A stretch of 64,000 nucleotides of DNA, from assembly GCF_027922425.1 (NCBI RefSeq), contig NZ_BSFQ01000029.1, positions 1-64,000 of the forward strand. The letters are read 5' to 3'. The notes below the pieces were generated by a model, which searched no databases, was not told where the DNA came from, and was given only the letters and a program-made list of their open reading frames with translations. Below are positions 1-8,268 of the stretch, one piece after another (positions within the stretch are counted from its first letter, which is position 1; every line of letters starts with the position of its first letter). This DNA comes from Pseudonocardia halophobica (GTDB lineage: Bacteria > Actinomycetota > Actinomycetes > Mycobacteriales > Pseudonocardiaceae). The position numbers were made by a program, and so were the translations under genes.

Positions 1-2
1 CC

Positions 3-947
3 GCGGCCGAGCGGTCCGCCGACCGCTCCGCCGACCGCTCCGCCGACCGCTCCGCCGACCGCTCCGCCGACCGCATGCCCGCGCGTCCGGCCGCCGCCGA
101 GCGCGCCCGCCGCATCCGCGAGGAGCGGGCGGCGCAGCGGGGCCGGCTGCTGCCGCAGCAGCGGCGGGTGGAGGAGAAGCGGGCGCGGAGGACGGCGCGC
201 CGGTCGGCCCGGAAGTCGACGAAGGCGGCCCGGAAGGCGGCCCGGCCCGTCGACCGGCGGTTCCGGGTACGGCGGCGGGTGGCGCTGACCCTGCTCGTCC
301 TGGTGCTGCTGGCCGCGCTCGGGGTGGGGTCGTGGCTGCTGCTCGCCCGCTCCGGGCTGGCCGACGTCGAGACCGTCGAGGTCACCGGCACGCTCACCGT
401 GTCCCGGGACGCGGTGCTCGGCGCCGCGGCCGTCGAGACCGGGGGCCCGCTCGTCGAGGTCGACACGAAGGCCGTGGCCGGGCGGGTCGCCCGGCTGCCC
501 GGGGTCGGCTCGGTGCAGGTCAGCCGCGGCTGGCCGCACACCGTCGAGATCGCCGTCGTCGAGCGGACGGCGGTGGCGCTGGCGCGGACCCCGCAGGGCG
601 TCACGCTGGTCGACGCCACCGGCGTCGCCTACCAGAAGGCGCCGGAGGTGCCGCCGGCGCTGCCCATGCTGGGCTTCGGCGCCGTCGGGCCGGACGACCC
701 GTCGACCAGGGCGGCCCTCGCCGTCCTCGAGGCGCTGCCGCCGGACCTCCGGGGGCAGGTCACCACGATCGACGTCGACAACGCGGCCACCGAGCCCACC
801 GTCCGGCTCGGGCTGGGGGAGCGGCAGGTGCTGTTCGGCTCCACCGAGCGCGCGGACCGGAAGATCGCCGTGCTGGTGCCGCTGCTGACCCAGGAGGGCT
901 CGGTCTACGACGTCTCGAGCCCGGAGCTCCCGACCGTCACGCGCTGA
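3..947 (+). CDS. ftsQ: Cell division protein FtsQ (5' end cut by window edge)
   Basis: Bitopic divisome protein that links the cytoplasmic ring to the FtsL/FtsB periplasmic complex. Counting from the ATG at 75, residues 1-68 are a very Arg/Lys-rich cytoplasmic tail, about 69-91 are one membrane helix (core ALTLLVLVLLAALG), then a POTRA segment starting DVETVEVTGTLTVSRD, then the FtsQ domain ending ELPTVTR. The frame is open upstream of 75 to the window edge and reads through five SADR repeats; no ribosome-binding site precedes the ATG at 75. I therefore treat the gene as starting before the window. ftsZ follows after a 244-nt gap, the usual dcw order. The family is certain, the start is not. 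Confidence 0.9.
   Translation, partial: AAERSADRSADRSADRSADRSADRMPARPAAAERARRIREERAAQRGRLLPQQRRVEEKRARRTARRSARKSTKAARKAARPVDRRFRVRRRVALTLLVLVLLAALGVGSWLLLARSGLADVETVEVTGTLTVSRDAVLGAAAVETGGPLVEVDTKAVAGRVARLPGVGSVQVSRGWPHTVEIAVVERTAVALARTPQGVTLVDATGVAYQKAPEVPPALPMLGFGAVGPDDPSTRAALAVLEALPPDLRGQVTTIDVDNAATEPTVRLGLGERQVLFGSTERADRKIAVLVPLLTQEGSVYDVSSPELPTVTR
15..74 (+). repeat. 12-bp tandem repeat, 5 perfect copies, in ftsQ
   Basis: The unit TCCGCCGACCGC is repeated five times without a mismatch and reads in frame as Ser-Ala-Asp-Arg in the predicted cytoplasmic tail of FtsQ. Perfect copies of 12 bp suggest recent slippage, so copy number may vary between strains. Confidence 0.9.
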
Positions 948-1191
948 CCCGCCGTTCCTGAGACATCCGCTGCTCCGTCCGGACCAGTGCGTCGCTGTCC
1001 GTCAGGCCGGACGGACGCTGGGTCACGAGCAGGTCACGGATAGTCGCTCCCACACCATCGAGGTGTTGCCGACGCGCGGCGCGCCTGCTGGACCGTGCCC
1101 CCTCCTCGGACCTAGCGTTCGATCGCGAACGGCCCGGACAGACCTGCTGGACGGAGCTGACCCGGACCCGAGCAACCGAGAGGTGCCGCGC

Positions 1192-2595
1192 ATGACGCCC
1201 CCGCACAACTACCTGGCCGTGATCAAGGTGGTCGGCATCGGTGGCGGCGGCGTGAACGCCGTCAACCGCATGATCGAGGTCGGCCTCAAGGGCGTCGAGT
1301 TCATCGCGGTGAACACCGACGCGCAGGCCCTCCTCATGTCCGACGCGGACGTGAAGCTCGACATCGGGCGCGAGCTGACCCGTGGCCTCGGCGCGGGCGC
1401 CAACCCCGAGGTCGGCCGGAAGGCCGCCGAGGACCACCGCGAGGAGATCGAGGAGGTCCTCAAGGGGGCCGACATGGTCTTCGTGACCGCCGGCGAGGGC
1501 GGCGGGACGGGCACCGGCGGCGCGCCGGTCGTCGCGTCCATCGCCCGCAAGCTCGGCGCGCTCACCATCGGCGTGGTCACCCGTCCCTTCACCTTCGAGG
1601 GGCGCCGGCGCGCCGGCCAGGCGGAGGACGGGATCACCCAGCTCCGCAACGAGTGCGACACCCTGATCGTCATCCCCAACGACCGGCTGCTGCAGCTCGG
1701 CGACGTCGGCGTCTCCCTCATGGACGCCTTCCGCTCCGCCGACGAGGTGCTGCTGTCCGGTGTCCAGGGCATCACGAACCTGATCACCACCCCCGGCCTG
1801 ATCAACCTGGACTTCGCCGACGTCAAGTCGGTCATGTCCGGCGCGGGTTCCGCCTTGATGGGCATCGGGTCGGCCAGGGGGGAGGGCAGGGCCGTGCAGG
1901 CCGCGGGCAAGGCGATCAACTCGCCGTTGCTGGAGGCGTCGATGGACGGCGCCCAGGGCGTGCTGCTGTCGATCGCGGGCGGCTCCGACCTCGGACTGTT
2001 CGAGATCAACGAGGCCGCGTCGCTGGTCCAGGAGGCCGCGCACCCCGAGGCCAACATCATCTTCGGCACGGTGATCGACGACTCCCTCGGCGACGAGGTG
2101 CGCATCACGGTGATAGCGGCCGGGTTCGAGGGCGGCACGCCCACGCACAAGAAGCTGGAGCCCTCCGCCTTCCGCTCGGCCGAGCCCGCCGCCCCGGTGG
2201 CCGCCGCGCCGCCCCCGGCCCCCGCGCCGCCGGTGCCGCAGACCCCGCCGCCCGTGGCGGGGAACACCGGCAACGGGCACACCGGCTACTCGGCGGGCTC
2301 GTCGACGGCGTTCGGGTCCGGTGCGAACCAGAGCGGGACGCTCCCGCCCGTCGCCCCGTACTCGCCGCCGGCGCCCCGGCAGCCCGAGGTGGCCCGGCAG
2401 AACCCGGCCATGACCGAGCTGGGCGGGCCGGTCGGTGAGGGCCCGGTGTCCTCCCCGTCGGGCGCCCACGCCCAGCCCGACCCGGCCCCGGCGCCGACCC
2501 CGTCCCCCTCGTCCTCCGCCGCCCCCGCGGCCGCGGAGAGCCGGGACACGGAGGTCGACGACGACGTCGACGTCCCGCCCTTCATGCGCCGCTGA
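1192..2595 (+). CDS. ftsZ: Cell division protein FtsZ
   Basis: Tubulin-like GTPase that polymerises into the Z ring. The start ATG at 1192 gives the conserved opening MTPPHNYLAVIKVVGIGGGG and has GAGAGG at 1178-1183, 8 nt upstream; earlier in-frame starts would add an unrelated tail. The nucleotide-binding glycine loop is near residue 15, the tubulin signature GGGTGTGGAP near 103-112, and the T7-loop region NLDFADVKSV near 205. Residues from about 330 form a long Pro/Ala-rich linker ending in the acidic conserved tail DDDVDVPPFMRR, which binds partners such as SepF. At 467 aa it is clearly longer than the roughly 380-aa mycobacterial protein, and all the excess is in the linker. Confidence 0.98.
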   Translation: MTPPHNYLAVIKVVGIGGGGVNAVNRMIEVGLKGVEFIAVNTDAQALLMSDADVKLDIGRELTRGLGAGANPEVGRKAAEDHREEIEEVLKGADMVFVTAGEGGGTGTGGAPVVASIARKLGALTIGVVTRPFTFEGRRRAGQAEDGITQLRNECDTLIVIPNDRLLQLGDVGVSLMDAFRSADEVLLSGVQGITNLITTPGLINLDFADVKSVMSGAGSALMGIGSARGEGRAVQAAGKAINSPLLEASMDGAQGVLLSIAGGSDLGLFEINEAASLVQEAAHPEANIIFGTVIDDSLGDEVRITVIAAGFEGGTPTHKKLEPSAFRSAEPAAPVAAAPPPAPAPPVPQTPPPVAGNTGNGHTGYSAGSSTAFGSGANQSGTLPPVAPYSPPAPRQPEVARQNPAMTELGGPVGEGPVSSPSGAHAQPDPAPAPTPSPSSSAAPAAAESRDTEVDDDVDVPPFMRR

Positions 2596-2895
2596 GCTCC
2601 GACAGCCACGGACGGGGTGCCGGCCAGGCACAACTGCCGAGGCCCGGTACACCCGTCGCGGTGCGGCCTCACACCCTCGAGGTCGCTGCCACATCCGGTC
2701 GACTGGGGGTGGCGCGCTTCGGCGGGTGTACGCGCTCGCCGGGTGCCGGGGCCGATCGGTTGTCCCGCCCGACCCGCAGGCGCCGAACCATCCGCCCGCA
2801 CCACCATCCGCCCGCCGCACACCATCTGCGGCGGTTGTGCGGGGAGGGCGACGCGGTGTGTGAGGGGGCGCTCGCGGCGTGGTTAGGGTCGTGGG
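2596..2895 (+). other. Intergenic ftsZ-pgeF, no gene seen
   Basis: About 300 bases without a convincing coding frame. It contains a 13-bp direct repeat ACCATCCGCCCGC at 2787-2799 and 2803-2815, scattered CACACC/GGTGTG hexamers, and the predicted leaderless promoter of the next gene at its right end. Confidence 0.6.
2884..2889 (+). promoter_or_regulatory. -10 box of pgeF, leaderless
   Basis: TAGGGT ends 6 nt before the GTG start at 2896, placing the transcription start at the start codon. No ribosome-binding site is present. This is the typical actinobacterial leaderless arrangement. Confidence 0.7.
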
Positions 2896-3630
2896 GTGAG
2901 TGAGACGGCGCAGCGCGCGCGGGTCCGCAGGGTCGTGACCACCCGGGCGGGGGGCCGGTCCGCCGCCCCGTTCGACAGCTTCAACCTGTCCCGCGCGGTG
3001 GGCGACGACCCCGCCGCCGTCGACGCCAACCGCTACCGGCTCACGCGCGAGCTGGGCCTGCGCGGCACCGTGTTCCTGAACCAGGTGCACGGCACGCGCG
3101 TCGTGACGGTCACCGAGCCGCCGCGGCGCAGCGCACCGGACGTCCCGGAGACCGACGCCGCCGTCACCGCCGTCCCCGGGATCGGGCTCGCGGTGCTCGC
3201 GGCGGACTGCACCCCCGTCCTGCTGTCGGACCCGAAGGCCGGCGTCGTCGGCGCGGCGCACGCCGGGCGGGTCGGGGCGGCCGCGGGGGTGGTGCCCGCG
3301 ACCGTGGCCGCCATGCAGGAGCTGGGCGCGGCCGTCGAGGACATCGAGGTGCTGCTCGGCCCGGCGGTGTGCGGGCTCTGCTACGAGGTGCCCGCGGAGA
3401 TGCGCGCGGAGGTCGAGGGCGCGCTGCCCGGCAGCGCGGCGGAGACCCGCCGGGGCATGCCGTCGGTCGACGTCCGCGCCGGGCTCCACCGCCAGCTGGC
3501 CGGGCTCGGCGTCACCAAGGTCGGCGTGGACCCGCGCTGCACCCTCGAGGACCCGGCCCTGTTCAGCCACCGGCGGGACCAGCGGACCGGGCGCCTCGCC
3601 GGCGTCGTCTGGCTCGACGCGGGCGTCTGA
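2896..3630 (+). CDS. pgeF: Laccase-domain purine nucleoside phosphorylase (YfiH/PgeF family)
   Basis: Cytosolic single-domain protein of the multicopper-oxidase_4 (YfiH) family. Members have been described as peptidoglycan editing factors and as purine nucleoside phosphorylases/adenosine deaminases. Family motifs are all present: QVHGTRV with its His near residue 63, the AADCTPVLL block with its Cys, the AAHAGRVGAA block with its His (together the expected zinc site), and the end GVDPRCTLEDPALFSHRRD. The length of 244 aa is normal. The GTG start at 2896 is set by a leaderless -10 box. It lies between ftsZ and yggS as in mycobacteria, which agrees with a cell-wall or housekeeping role. Confidence 0.93.
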   Translation: MSETAQRARVRRVVTTRAGGRSAAPFDSFNLSRAVGDDPAAVDANRYRLTRELGLRGTVFLNQVHGTRVVTVTEPPRRSAPDVPETDAAVTAVPGIGLAVLAADCTPVLLSDPKAGVVGAAHAGRVGAAAGVVPATVAAMQELGAAVEDIEVLLGPAVCGLCYEVPAEMRAEVEGALPGSAAETRRGMPSVDVRAGLHRQLAGLGVTKVGVDPRCTLEDPALFSHRRDQRTGRLAGVVWLDAGV

Positions 3631-3752
3631 GGCCGCGCCACCCCGGGCCGGGAGGACACGAACTGACCCAGGGGACGTTCGGGAGACATCACGGTTGCGT
3701 GACGCTCGCGACACCACCCCTTCGGCTCGCGGGTCCCGGCGGACACGTTCCG

Positions 3753-3758
3753 TAAGGT
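3753..3758 (+). promoter_or_regulatory. -10 box of yggS, leaderless
   Basis: TAAGGT lies 7 nt before the GTG at 3766, with no ribosome-binding site between them. Confidence 0.65.
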
Positions 3759-3765
3759 TCGCCGG

Positions 3766-4509
3766 GTGACCCAGGAGGCCTCCCCGGAACGGCGCGCCGA
3801 GCTCGAGCGGCGCCTCGGGGAGGTGCGCGCCCGGATCGCGAAGGCCTGCGCCGCGGCCGGACGCGACCCGGACGAGGTGGAGCTGCTCGCGGTCACCAAG
3901 ACGATCTCCGCGGCGGACGTCGCGGCGCTGGTCGACCTCGGGCTCGTCGCGTTCGGTGAGAACCGCGCCCAGGAGGCGGCCGCCAAGGTCGAACAGCTCC
4001 GCGCCCTGCGGCCCGACGCGCCGCTGCGGTGGCACTTCGTCGGCGGGCTGCAGCGGAACAAGGCGAAGCTGGTGGTCCCGTGGGTGACACGGGTCGAGAG
4101 CGTGGACTCGGCCCGGTTGGCCGCCGCGCTCGACAAGGCGGTGCTCCGGGCGCTCGACGAGGGCGTCCGGACGGAGCCGCTGCCGGTCCTCGTCCAGTAC
4201 AGCGTGGACGGTGACCCGGACCGCGGCGGCGTGCCCGACGACGGCCTGCTCGCGCTCGCGGACCAGGTCGCGGGGGCATCCGGGCTCGTCCTCGACGGAC
4301 TGATGAGCGTCGCCCCGCTGGGTGCCGACGTCGAGGAGTCGTTTGCCGCGATCGAGGCGGCGGGTAGGCGGGTGCGGTCCTCGCACCCCGGCGCGACCGT
4401 GCTGTCGGCCGGGATGAGCGGGGACCTGGAGGTGGCGATCCGTCACGGTTCGACGGTCGCGCGTGTCGGAACGGCCCTTGTGGGGGACCGGACGTTAACC
4501 TCCCGGTGA
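3766..4509 (+). CDS. YggS-type pyridoxal phosphate homeostasis protein
   Basis: PLP-binding protein of the YggS/YBL036C/PROSC family (fold-type III barrel, no decarboxylase domain), thought to buffer PLP in the cytosol. The PLP lysine lies in ELLAVTKTISAADV near residue 45. Further family blocks are FGENRAQEAAAKVEQL, WHFVGGLQRNKAK and the phosphate-site end LSAGMSGDLEVAIRHGST followed by RVGTALVG. Length 247 aa is normal. It precedes sepF and yggT, the conserved context from which the yggS name spread. The GTG start is supported by the leaderless -10 box. Confidence 0.94.
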   Translation: MTQEASPERRAELERRLGEVRARIAKACAAAGRDPDEVELLAVTKTISAADVAALVDLGLVAFGENRAQEAAAKVEQLRALRPDAPLRWHFVGGLQRNKAKLVVPWVTRVESVDSARLAAALDKAVLRALDEGVRTEPLPVLVQYSVDGDPDRGGVPDDGLLALADQVAGASGLVLDGLMSVAPLGADVEESFAAIEAAGRRVRSSHPGATVLSAGMSGDLEVAIRHGSTVARVGTALVGDRTLTSR

Positions 4510-4565
4510 CTGCCCGGTCCGCGGGGGCGGACCGGCATCGGGGGCGTCGAGGATTGGGAGCACGG

Positions 4566-5303
4566 ATGAGTGCGATGTACCGGCTCAAGGCCTACTTCGG
4601 CATGGTGCCCGCCGAGGAGATGGACTACGCCGACGAGCCGGCGGCCTTCGCCGATCCGCGCCGCTCGCCCCGCGCCCGGGCCGACCGCTGGTCGGATCCG
4701 GACGACCGCTTCGACGACGCGCCGGACCCCCGCGGCGGCTACGCCGAGTACGACGCGGGCCGCGACGAGCGCCCCCTGGACGACTGGAACCACCGGTCGG
4801 CGCGCGAGGCGCCCCGCCCGGCGCGGGTCCCGCGGGAACCCGTGCGCGCCTCCGCTGGACTGACCGGCGCAGCGAGTGGCGGCCTTTCGGCCTCGTCCCC
4901 GGCGACCCGCGGCGCCCTGGCCGTGGACCGCGAGGAGTCCGTGCTGCGCGCCGCCCCCGAGCCGCCGGCGCCGGTCGCGGCGCCCTCCTCGGTGCCCGAG
5001 CAGCGGGACCGCGGCGCGGCCGCCCTGGCGCGCATCACGACCCTGCAGCCGAGCAGCTTCACCGAGGCCCGCACGATCGGCGAGCGGTACCGCGACGGCG
5101 TGCCCGTGATCATCAACCTGACCGACCTCGACGAGGCCGCCGCGCGCCGCCTGGTGGACTTCGCCGCTGGTCTGGCGTTCGCGCTGCGCGGTTCCATCGA
5201 CAAGGTGACCAGCCGCGTGTTCCTCCTGACGCCCGCCGACGTCGAGGTCTCGGCCGACGACGCCCGCAGGCTCGCAGAGCGGGGCCTCTTCCGACAGGAT
5301 TAG
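4566..5303 (+). CDS. sepF: Cell division protein SepF
   Basis: Cytoplasmic protein that tethers FtsZ to the membrane in Gram-positive bacteria. The ATG at 4566 gives the amphipathic N-terminus MSAMYRLKAYFGMVPAEEM and has GGGAG at 4556-4560, 5 nt away. Residues about 20-145 are a low-complexity Arg/Asp/Pro linker. The conserved SepF core follows, with the blocks ARTIGERYRDGVPVIINLTD, ALRGSIDKVTSRVFLLTP and VEVSADDARRL. The protein is 245 aa. It is followed after 3 nt by yggT and then wag31, the standard actinobacterial order. Confidence 0.97.
   Translation: MSAMYRLKAYFGMVPAEEMDYADEPAAFADPRRSPRARADRWSDPDDRFDDAPDPRGGYAEYDAGRDERPLDDWNHRSAREAPRPARVPREPVRASAGLTGAASGGLSASSPATRGALAVDREESVLRAAPEPPAPVAAPSSVPEQRDRGAAALARITTLQPSSFTEARTIGERYRDGVPVIINLTDLDEAAARRLVDFAAGLAFALRGSIDKVTSRVFLLTPADVEVSADDARRLAERGLFRQD
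5295..5300 (+). promoter_or_regulatory. Possible -10 box of yggT
   Basis: CAGGAT within the last sepF codons lies 6 nt before the yggT GTG at 5307. The same spacing is found at many starts in this window. It could equally act as a weak ribosome-binding site (AGGA). Confidence 0.4.
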
Positions 5304-5306
5304 GGC

Positions 5307-5600
5307 GTGCCGATCGCCCTCCAGTTCGTCATCTACTACATCCTGTTCTTCTTCTGGCTCCTGCTCGTCGCGCGCATCGTGGTGGAGCTGGTGCACTCCT
5401 TCGCGCGCGAGTGGGTGCCCGCCGGGCGTCCGGCCGCGGCCCTCGAGATGGTGTTCAGCGTCACCGACCCGCCCGTGAAGTTGTTGCGGAGAGTGATCCC
5501 CGTCGTCCGGATCGGGGGCGTCGGACTGGACCTCTCGATTATGGTTCTGCTGCTGGTGGTGTTCATACTGATGAGCATTGCCAGACCGGCGGTGGCGTGA
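5307..5600 (+). CDS. YggT family integral membrane protein
   Basis: Small protein of 97 aa with two hydrophobic helices: LQFVIYYILFFFWLLLVARIV at the N-terminus and LDLSIMVLLLVVFILMSIA at the C-terminus. Between them is the family region DPPVKLLRRVIPVVRIGGVG. The YggT family is known from osmotic-shock phenotypes in E. coli and from its conserved place near division genes; its molecular role is not settled. It starts 3 nt after sepF and is followed by wag31, so it is probably co-expressed with the elongation machinery. Confidence 0.92.
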   Translation: MPIALQFVIYYILFFFWLLLVARIVVELVHSFAREWVPAGRPAAALEMVFSVTDPPVKLLRRVIPVVRIGGVGLDLSIMVLLLVVFILMSIARPAVA

Positions 5601-5653
5601 GCCCCAGTCACCCGCCAGCCGGTTTGCCGCCGAGGACTGCATGAGGTGATCCG

Positions 5654-6526
5654 ATGCCGCTGACGCCCGCCGACGTTCACAACGTCGCGTTCAGCAAGCC
5701 CCCGATCGGTAAGCGGGGGTACAACGAGGACGAGGTCGACGCGTTCCTCGACCTGGTCGAGGCCGAGCTGGCCCGGCTGATCGAGGAGAACGAGGACCTG
5801 CGCGAGCAGGTCTCCCAGCTCGAGCAGCGACTCGGCAACGCCGAGGCCGACCTCGAGGAGGCGCGTTCGCGCCCGCAGCAGGGTGGGATGGGGGCCCAGG
5901 CCGGCCCGCCGCCCACGCAGCAGATCCGGCCCGTGGAGCCCCCGCAGCCGCCGCGTCCGGTCGAGCCGCAGCGCGCCATGGGCCCGATGGGCGACGGCGA
6001 CGCCGGGGGCGGGGACCACCACGTCCAGGCCGCCAAGGTCCTGGGCCTGGCCCAGGAGATGGCCGACCGGCTGACCGCCGAGGCCAAGAACGAGGCCGAC
6101 GCGATGCTGTCGGACGCCCGCGCCAAGTCGGAGCAGCTGCTCAGCGAGGCCCGGACCAAGTCCGACGGCCTGGTGAACGACGCGCGCGCCCGCGCCGAGA
6201 CGATGCTCAACGACGCGCGGACCCGCGCCGAGACCCTCGAGCGGCAGTCGCGCGACAAGGCGTCCTCGCTGGTCAGCGAGGCGGAGCGCAAGCAGACCGA
6301 GATCATCGGCACCATCACGCGCGACAAGGGCGTGCTGGAGAAGAAGATCGACGAGCTGCGGACCTTCGAGCGCGAGTACCGCACCCGGCTCAAGACCTAC
6401 CTCGAGTCGCAGCTGCGCGACCTCGAGGGTCGGGGGTCGGCCGCGCCGTCGGACGCCGCCCGGTCGAACGCCAACGGCGGGTACGCCGCCACCGGCTACG
6501 GCCAGCGCGCGGACGCCGGAAGCTGA
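5654..6526 (+). CDS. wag31: Polar growth protein Wag31 (DivIVA)
   Basis: Coiled-coil scaffold that marks the poles and directs tip growth in actinobacteria. The ATG at 5654 has a good ribosome-binding site GAGGTGA at 5643-5649. Residues 1-62 form the DivIVA N-terminal lipid-binding and coiled-coil domain (LTPADVHNVAFSKPPIGKRG then NEDEVDAFLDLVEAELARLI). About 75-120 is a Pro/Gln-rich linker. About 125-255 is a long Ala/Glu/Arg coiled coil with internally repetitive DARAKSEQLLSEARTKSD-like heptads. The C-terminus is a short polar tail. The protein is 290 aa, near the mycobacterial length of about 260. Confidence 0.97.
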   Translation: MPLTPADVHNVAFSKPPIGKRGYNEDEVDAFLDLVEAELARLIEENEDLREQVSQLEQRLGNAEADLEEARSRPQQGGMGAQAGPPPTQQIRPVEPPQPPRPVEPQRAMGPMGDGDAGGGDHHVQAAKVLGLAQEMADRLTAEAKNEADAMLSDARAKSEQLLSEARTKSDGLVNDARARAETMLNDARTRAETLERQSRDKASSLVSEAERKQTEIIGTITRDKGVLEKKIDELRTFEREYRTRLKTYLESQLRDLEGRGSAAPSDAARSNANGGYAATGYGQRADAGS

Positions 6527-6552
6527 CGGCCCGGCCCGTCGTCCGAACGACT

Positions 6553-6589
6553 GGCGGGCGGCAGTGCGGCACTCGTGCCGCCGCCCGCC
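6553..6589 (+). terminator. Hairpin after wag31
   Basis: GGCGGGCGGCA at 6553-6563 can pair with TGCCGCCGCCCGCC at 6576-6589 to give a very GC-rich stem. There is no T-tract, which is common for actinobacterial terminators. Confidence 0.55.
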
Positions 6590-6605
6590 GTACACGGGGT
6601 GAACA

Positions 6606-8156
6606 GTGCTGCTGCTGGTTCTGGTTCTGGTCCTGATCGCCTTCGGCCTGCTGGTCGTGGCGCTGCTCTCGGGCAGCGTCCTCTGGGCGTGGATCTCCGT
6701 GGCCGTCTCCGTGGCGGCCGCGGCGGCCCTGCTGGTCGACTGGCTGCAACGCCGCTCGGCCGTCAAGGCGGGCGCGGAGTCGCAGCAGCCCGCCGCCGGC
6801 GCCGCCGCGGCGCCGCAGGGCGGCCCGCAGGGGACACGCCGTGACATCGAGCCGGTCACCGAGGTGCTCCCGGTCGTCGGGCAGGGCTCGCCCGGGCGCG
6901 TACCCCCGCCGCAGGCCGGGGTGGAGCGTGGACAGTCCTCGTCGGACTCCGGCCCGGGTGCCGGGCCGGACGCGGAGGCCACCTCCGTGATGCCCCGCGT
7001 GGGACCGTCCGGCTCAGCCGAGCGACCGTCCGGCGCTGTGCACGACGACACCCGGTCGAGCGATTCTTCATCACGCAGCGTGACTGGTGACGAGGGTCAT
7101 GACGACGCCACGGGGCGTCGCGACTCCCCGTCGGGGGAGGGCGGCTCCGGGTCCGGTCCGGCGGTGACGGCCGGCGCCGCGGCGGGTGCCGCCGGTGCCG
7201 GGGTCGCGGGCGTGGCCGCTGCGGCACACGGGAAGCACGAGAGCGAGGAGCCGGCCTCCGGCGCCCCGACGCAGGAGCCCGCCCCGACGGGCGCCCGCGG
7301 CGAGAACGCCCCGGAGCCGGCGGGTGCGTCGGCGGCCGCGGAGCGGTCCGCGGCGGAGCCCGACGCGGACGGGGGCACGGATGCGGCCGCCCCCGCGGCG
7401 GCATCGGGGCCGACCGAGAGTGCGACCCAGGCGTCGGCTCCCTCGGCATCCTCCTCGGAGGCGGCGGAGCAGGCACCGGAGCAGGCACCGGAGCCCGGTC
7501 GGGCCGGCGGCACGGCGGCAGCCGGCCCGGCCGCTGGTTCCGGTGCCGCGCCCGGGGTGTCCCCGGCCGCGGTGTCCACAGCGTCCGCGACGTTTGCGGA
7601 GGGCTCCGCGACGGAGACCGCGTCCGGCGACGCGAGCGCCCCGGCGACCACGGCGGGAGCGTCCGGGAGCACGTCCGCCCCCGGTTCCGGCGCGACGTCC
7701 GCGTCGGCCGCGTCGCCTTCGGACATCGACGGCCCTACCGTGGCGACTCCGGCGCACACCGGATCCGCCGCGCAGGCCGCGAGCCAGCCCGGCGCACAGG
7801 CCCCGCAGGGGCAGCCGGGTCAGCCCGGCCAGCCCCAGGGCCAGCCGGCCCAACAGGGCCAGCAGCCCGCGGGCGGTCCGCCGCCGCTGGGCTCGATGCC
7901 CCCGCCCGGGCCGCACGGCGAGCCCCCGGAGGAACCGCGGGACGCGACGGTCGCGGCGCTGGTCGCCGAGCTCGACGACGAGGTCGTCGTGGTCGACGAG
8001 CAGCCGCGCTACCACCTCGCGGGCTGCCGGTCGCTGCCCGGCCGCCCGGTGATCCCGCTGCCGGCCAAGGAGGCCGTCGAGCTGGGCTTCACCCCGTGCG
8101 GCTGGTGCACCCCGGACCGCACCATGGCGGGCCGGCACCAGGCCGCGGCCCGCTGA
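6606..8156 (+). CDS. Membrane protein with long Ala/Pro linker and Ada-like Cys motif
   Basis: Position after wag31 matches the small membrane protein gene that follows wag31 in mycobacteria. Residues 3-20 (LLLVLVLVLIAFGLLVVALL) and about 23-42 form two membrane helices, followed by a short basic stretch. About 60-440 is disordered and rich in Ala, Ser, Pro, Gly and Glu. The last 75 residues are folded-looking: an acidic/hydrophobic strand AALVAELDDEVVVVDEQ, then RYHLAGCRSL, 15 more residues, AKEAVELGFTPCGWC and TPD. The YH-x3-C, EA-x3-G, PC-x2-C layout resembles the Ada zinc-binding domain. Function is unknown. The GTG start lacks a strong ribosome-binding site. The gene call is firm; the zinc-site idea is inference. 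Confidence 0.8.
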   Translation: MLLLVLVLVLIAFGLLVVALLSGSVLWAWISVAVSVAAAAALLVDWLQRRSAVKAGAESQQPAAGAAAAPQGGPQGTRRDIEPVTEVLPVVGQGSPGRVPPPQAGVERGQSSSDSGPGAGPDAEATSVMPRVGPSGSAERPSGAVHDDTRSSDSSSRSVTGDEGHDDATGRRDSPSGEGGSGSGPAVTAGAAAGAAGAGVAGVAAAAHGKHESEEPASGAPTQEPAPTGARGENAPEPAGASAAAERSAAEPDADGGTDAAAPAAASGPTESATQASAPSASSSEAAEQAPEQAPEPGRAGGTAAAGPAAGSGAAPGVSPAAVSTASATFAEGSATETASGDASAPATTAGASGSTSAPGSGATSASAASPSDIDGPTVATPAHTGSAAQAASQPGAQAPQGQPGQPGQPQGQPAQQGQQPAGGPPPLGSMPPPGPHGEPPEEPRDATVAALVAELDDEVVVVDEQPRYHLAGCRSLPGRPVIPLPAKEAVELGFTPCGWCTPDRTMAGRHQAAAR

Positions 8157-8170
8157 CCTGCCGCTGACCT

Positions 8171-8224
8171 GCACGAACGGCGCCCCGTTCGCTCCTGAGG
8201 AGCGGGGGCGTCGTCGGCGTGTGC
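8171..8224. repeat. Palindromic element, family 2, copy 1
   Basis: Imperfect inverted repeat starting 14 nt after the stop at 8156. Outer arms GCAC/GTGC; inner perfect core GCTCC-TGA-GGAGC flanked by GCCCC/GGGGGC. It shares the head CACGAACGGCG with the element at 23937-23985. It may terminate transcription before the ileS T-box. Confidence 0.6.
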
Positions 8225-8256
8225 ACCTCGCGGAATAACGGTTCGCCGCCCCGCGC

Positions 8257-8262
8257 TACCCT
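8257..8262 (+). promoter_or_regulatory. -10 box of the ileS T-box transcript
   Basis: TACCCT is placed so that transcription would begin near 8269, just before the T-box leader. No clear -35 hexamer was found. Confidence 0.6.
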
Positions 8263-8268
8263 GGTCGC

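Noticed and set aside
15..74. CRISPR array
   Set aside because: Units of 12 bp are contiguous with no spacers and read in frame in ftsQ. The same applies to the 15-bp repeats at 17181 and the 12-bp repeats at 28800.
1063..1191. Earlier in-frame start for ftsZ
   Set aside because: The added residues do not resemble FtsZ, and the ribosome-binding site is directly before 1192.
937..4446. Minus-strand open frame of 1169 codons
   Set aside because: It is antisense to ftsZ, pgeF and yggS and its translation is Arg/Pro/Gly/His-rich low-complexity text; an artefact of high GC third positions.
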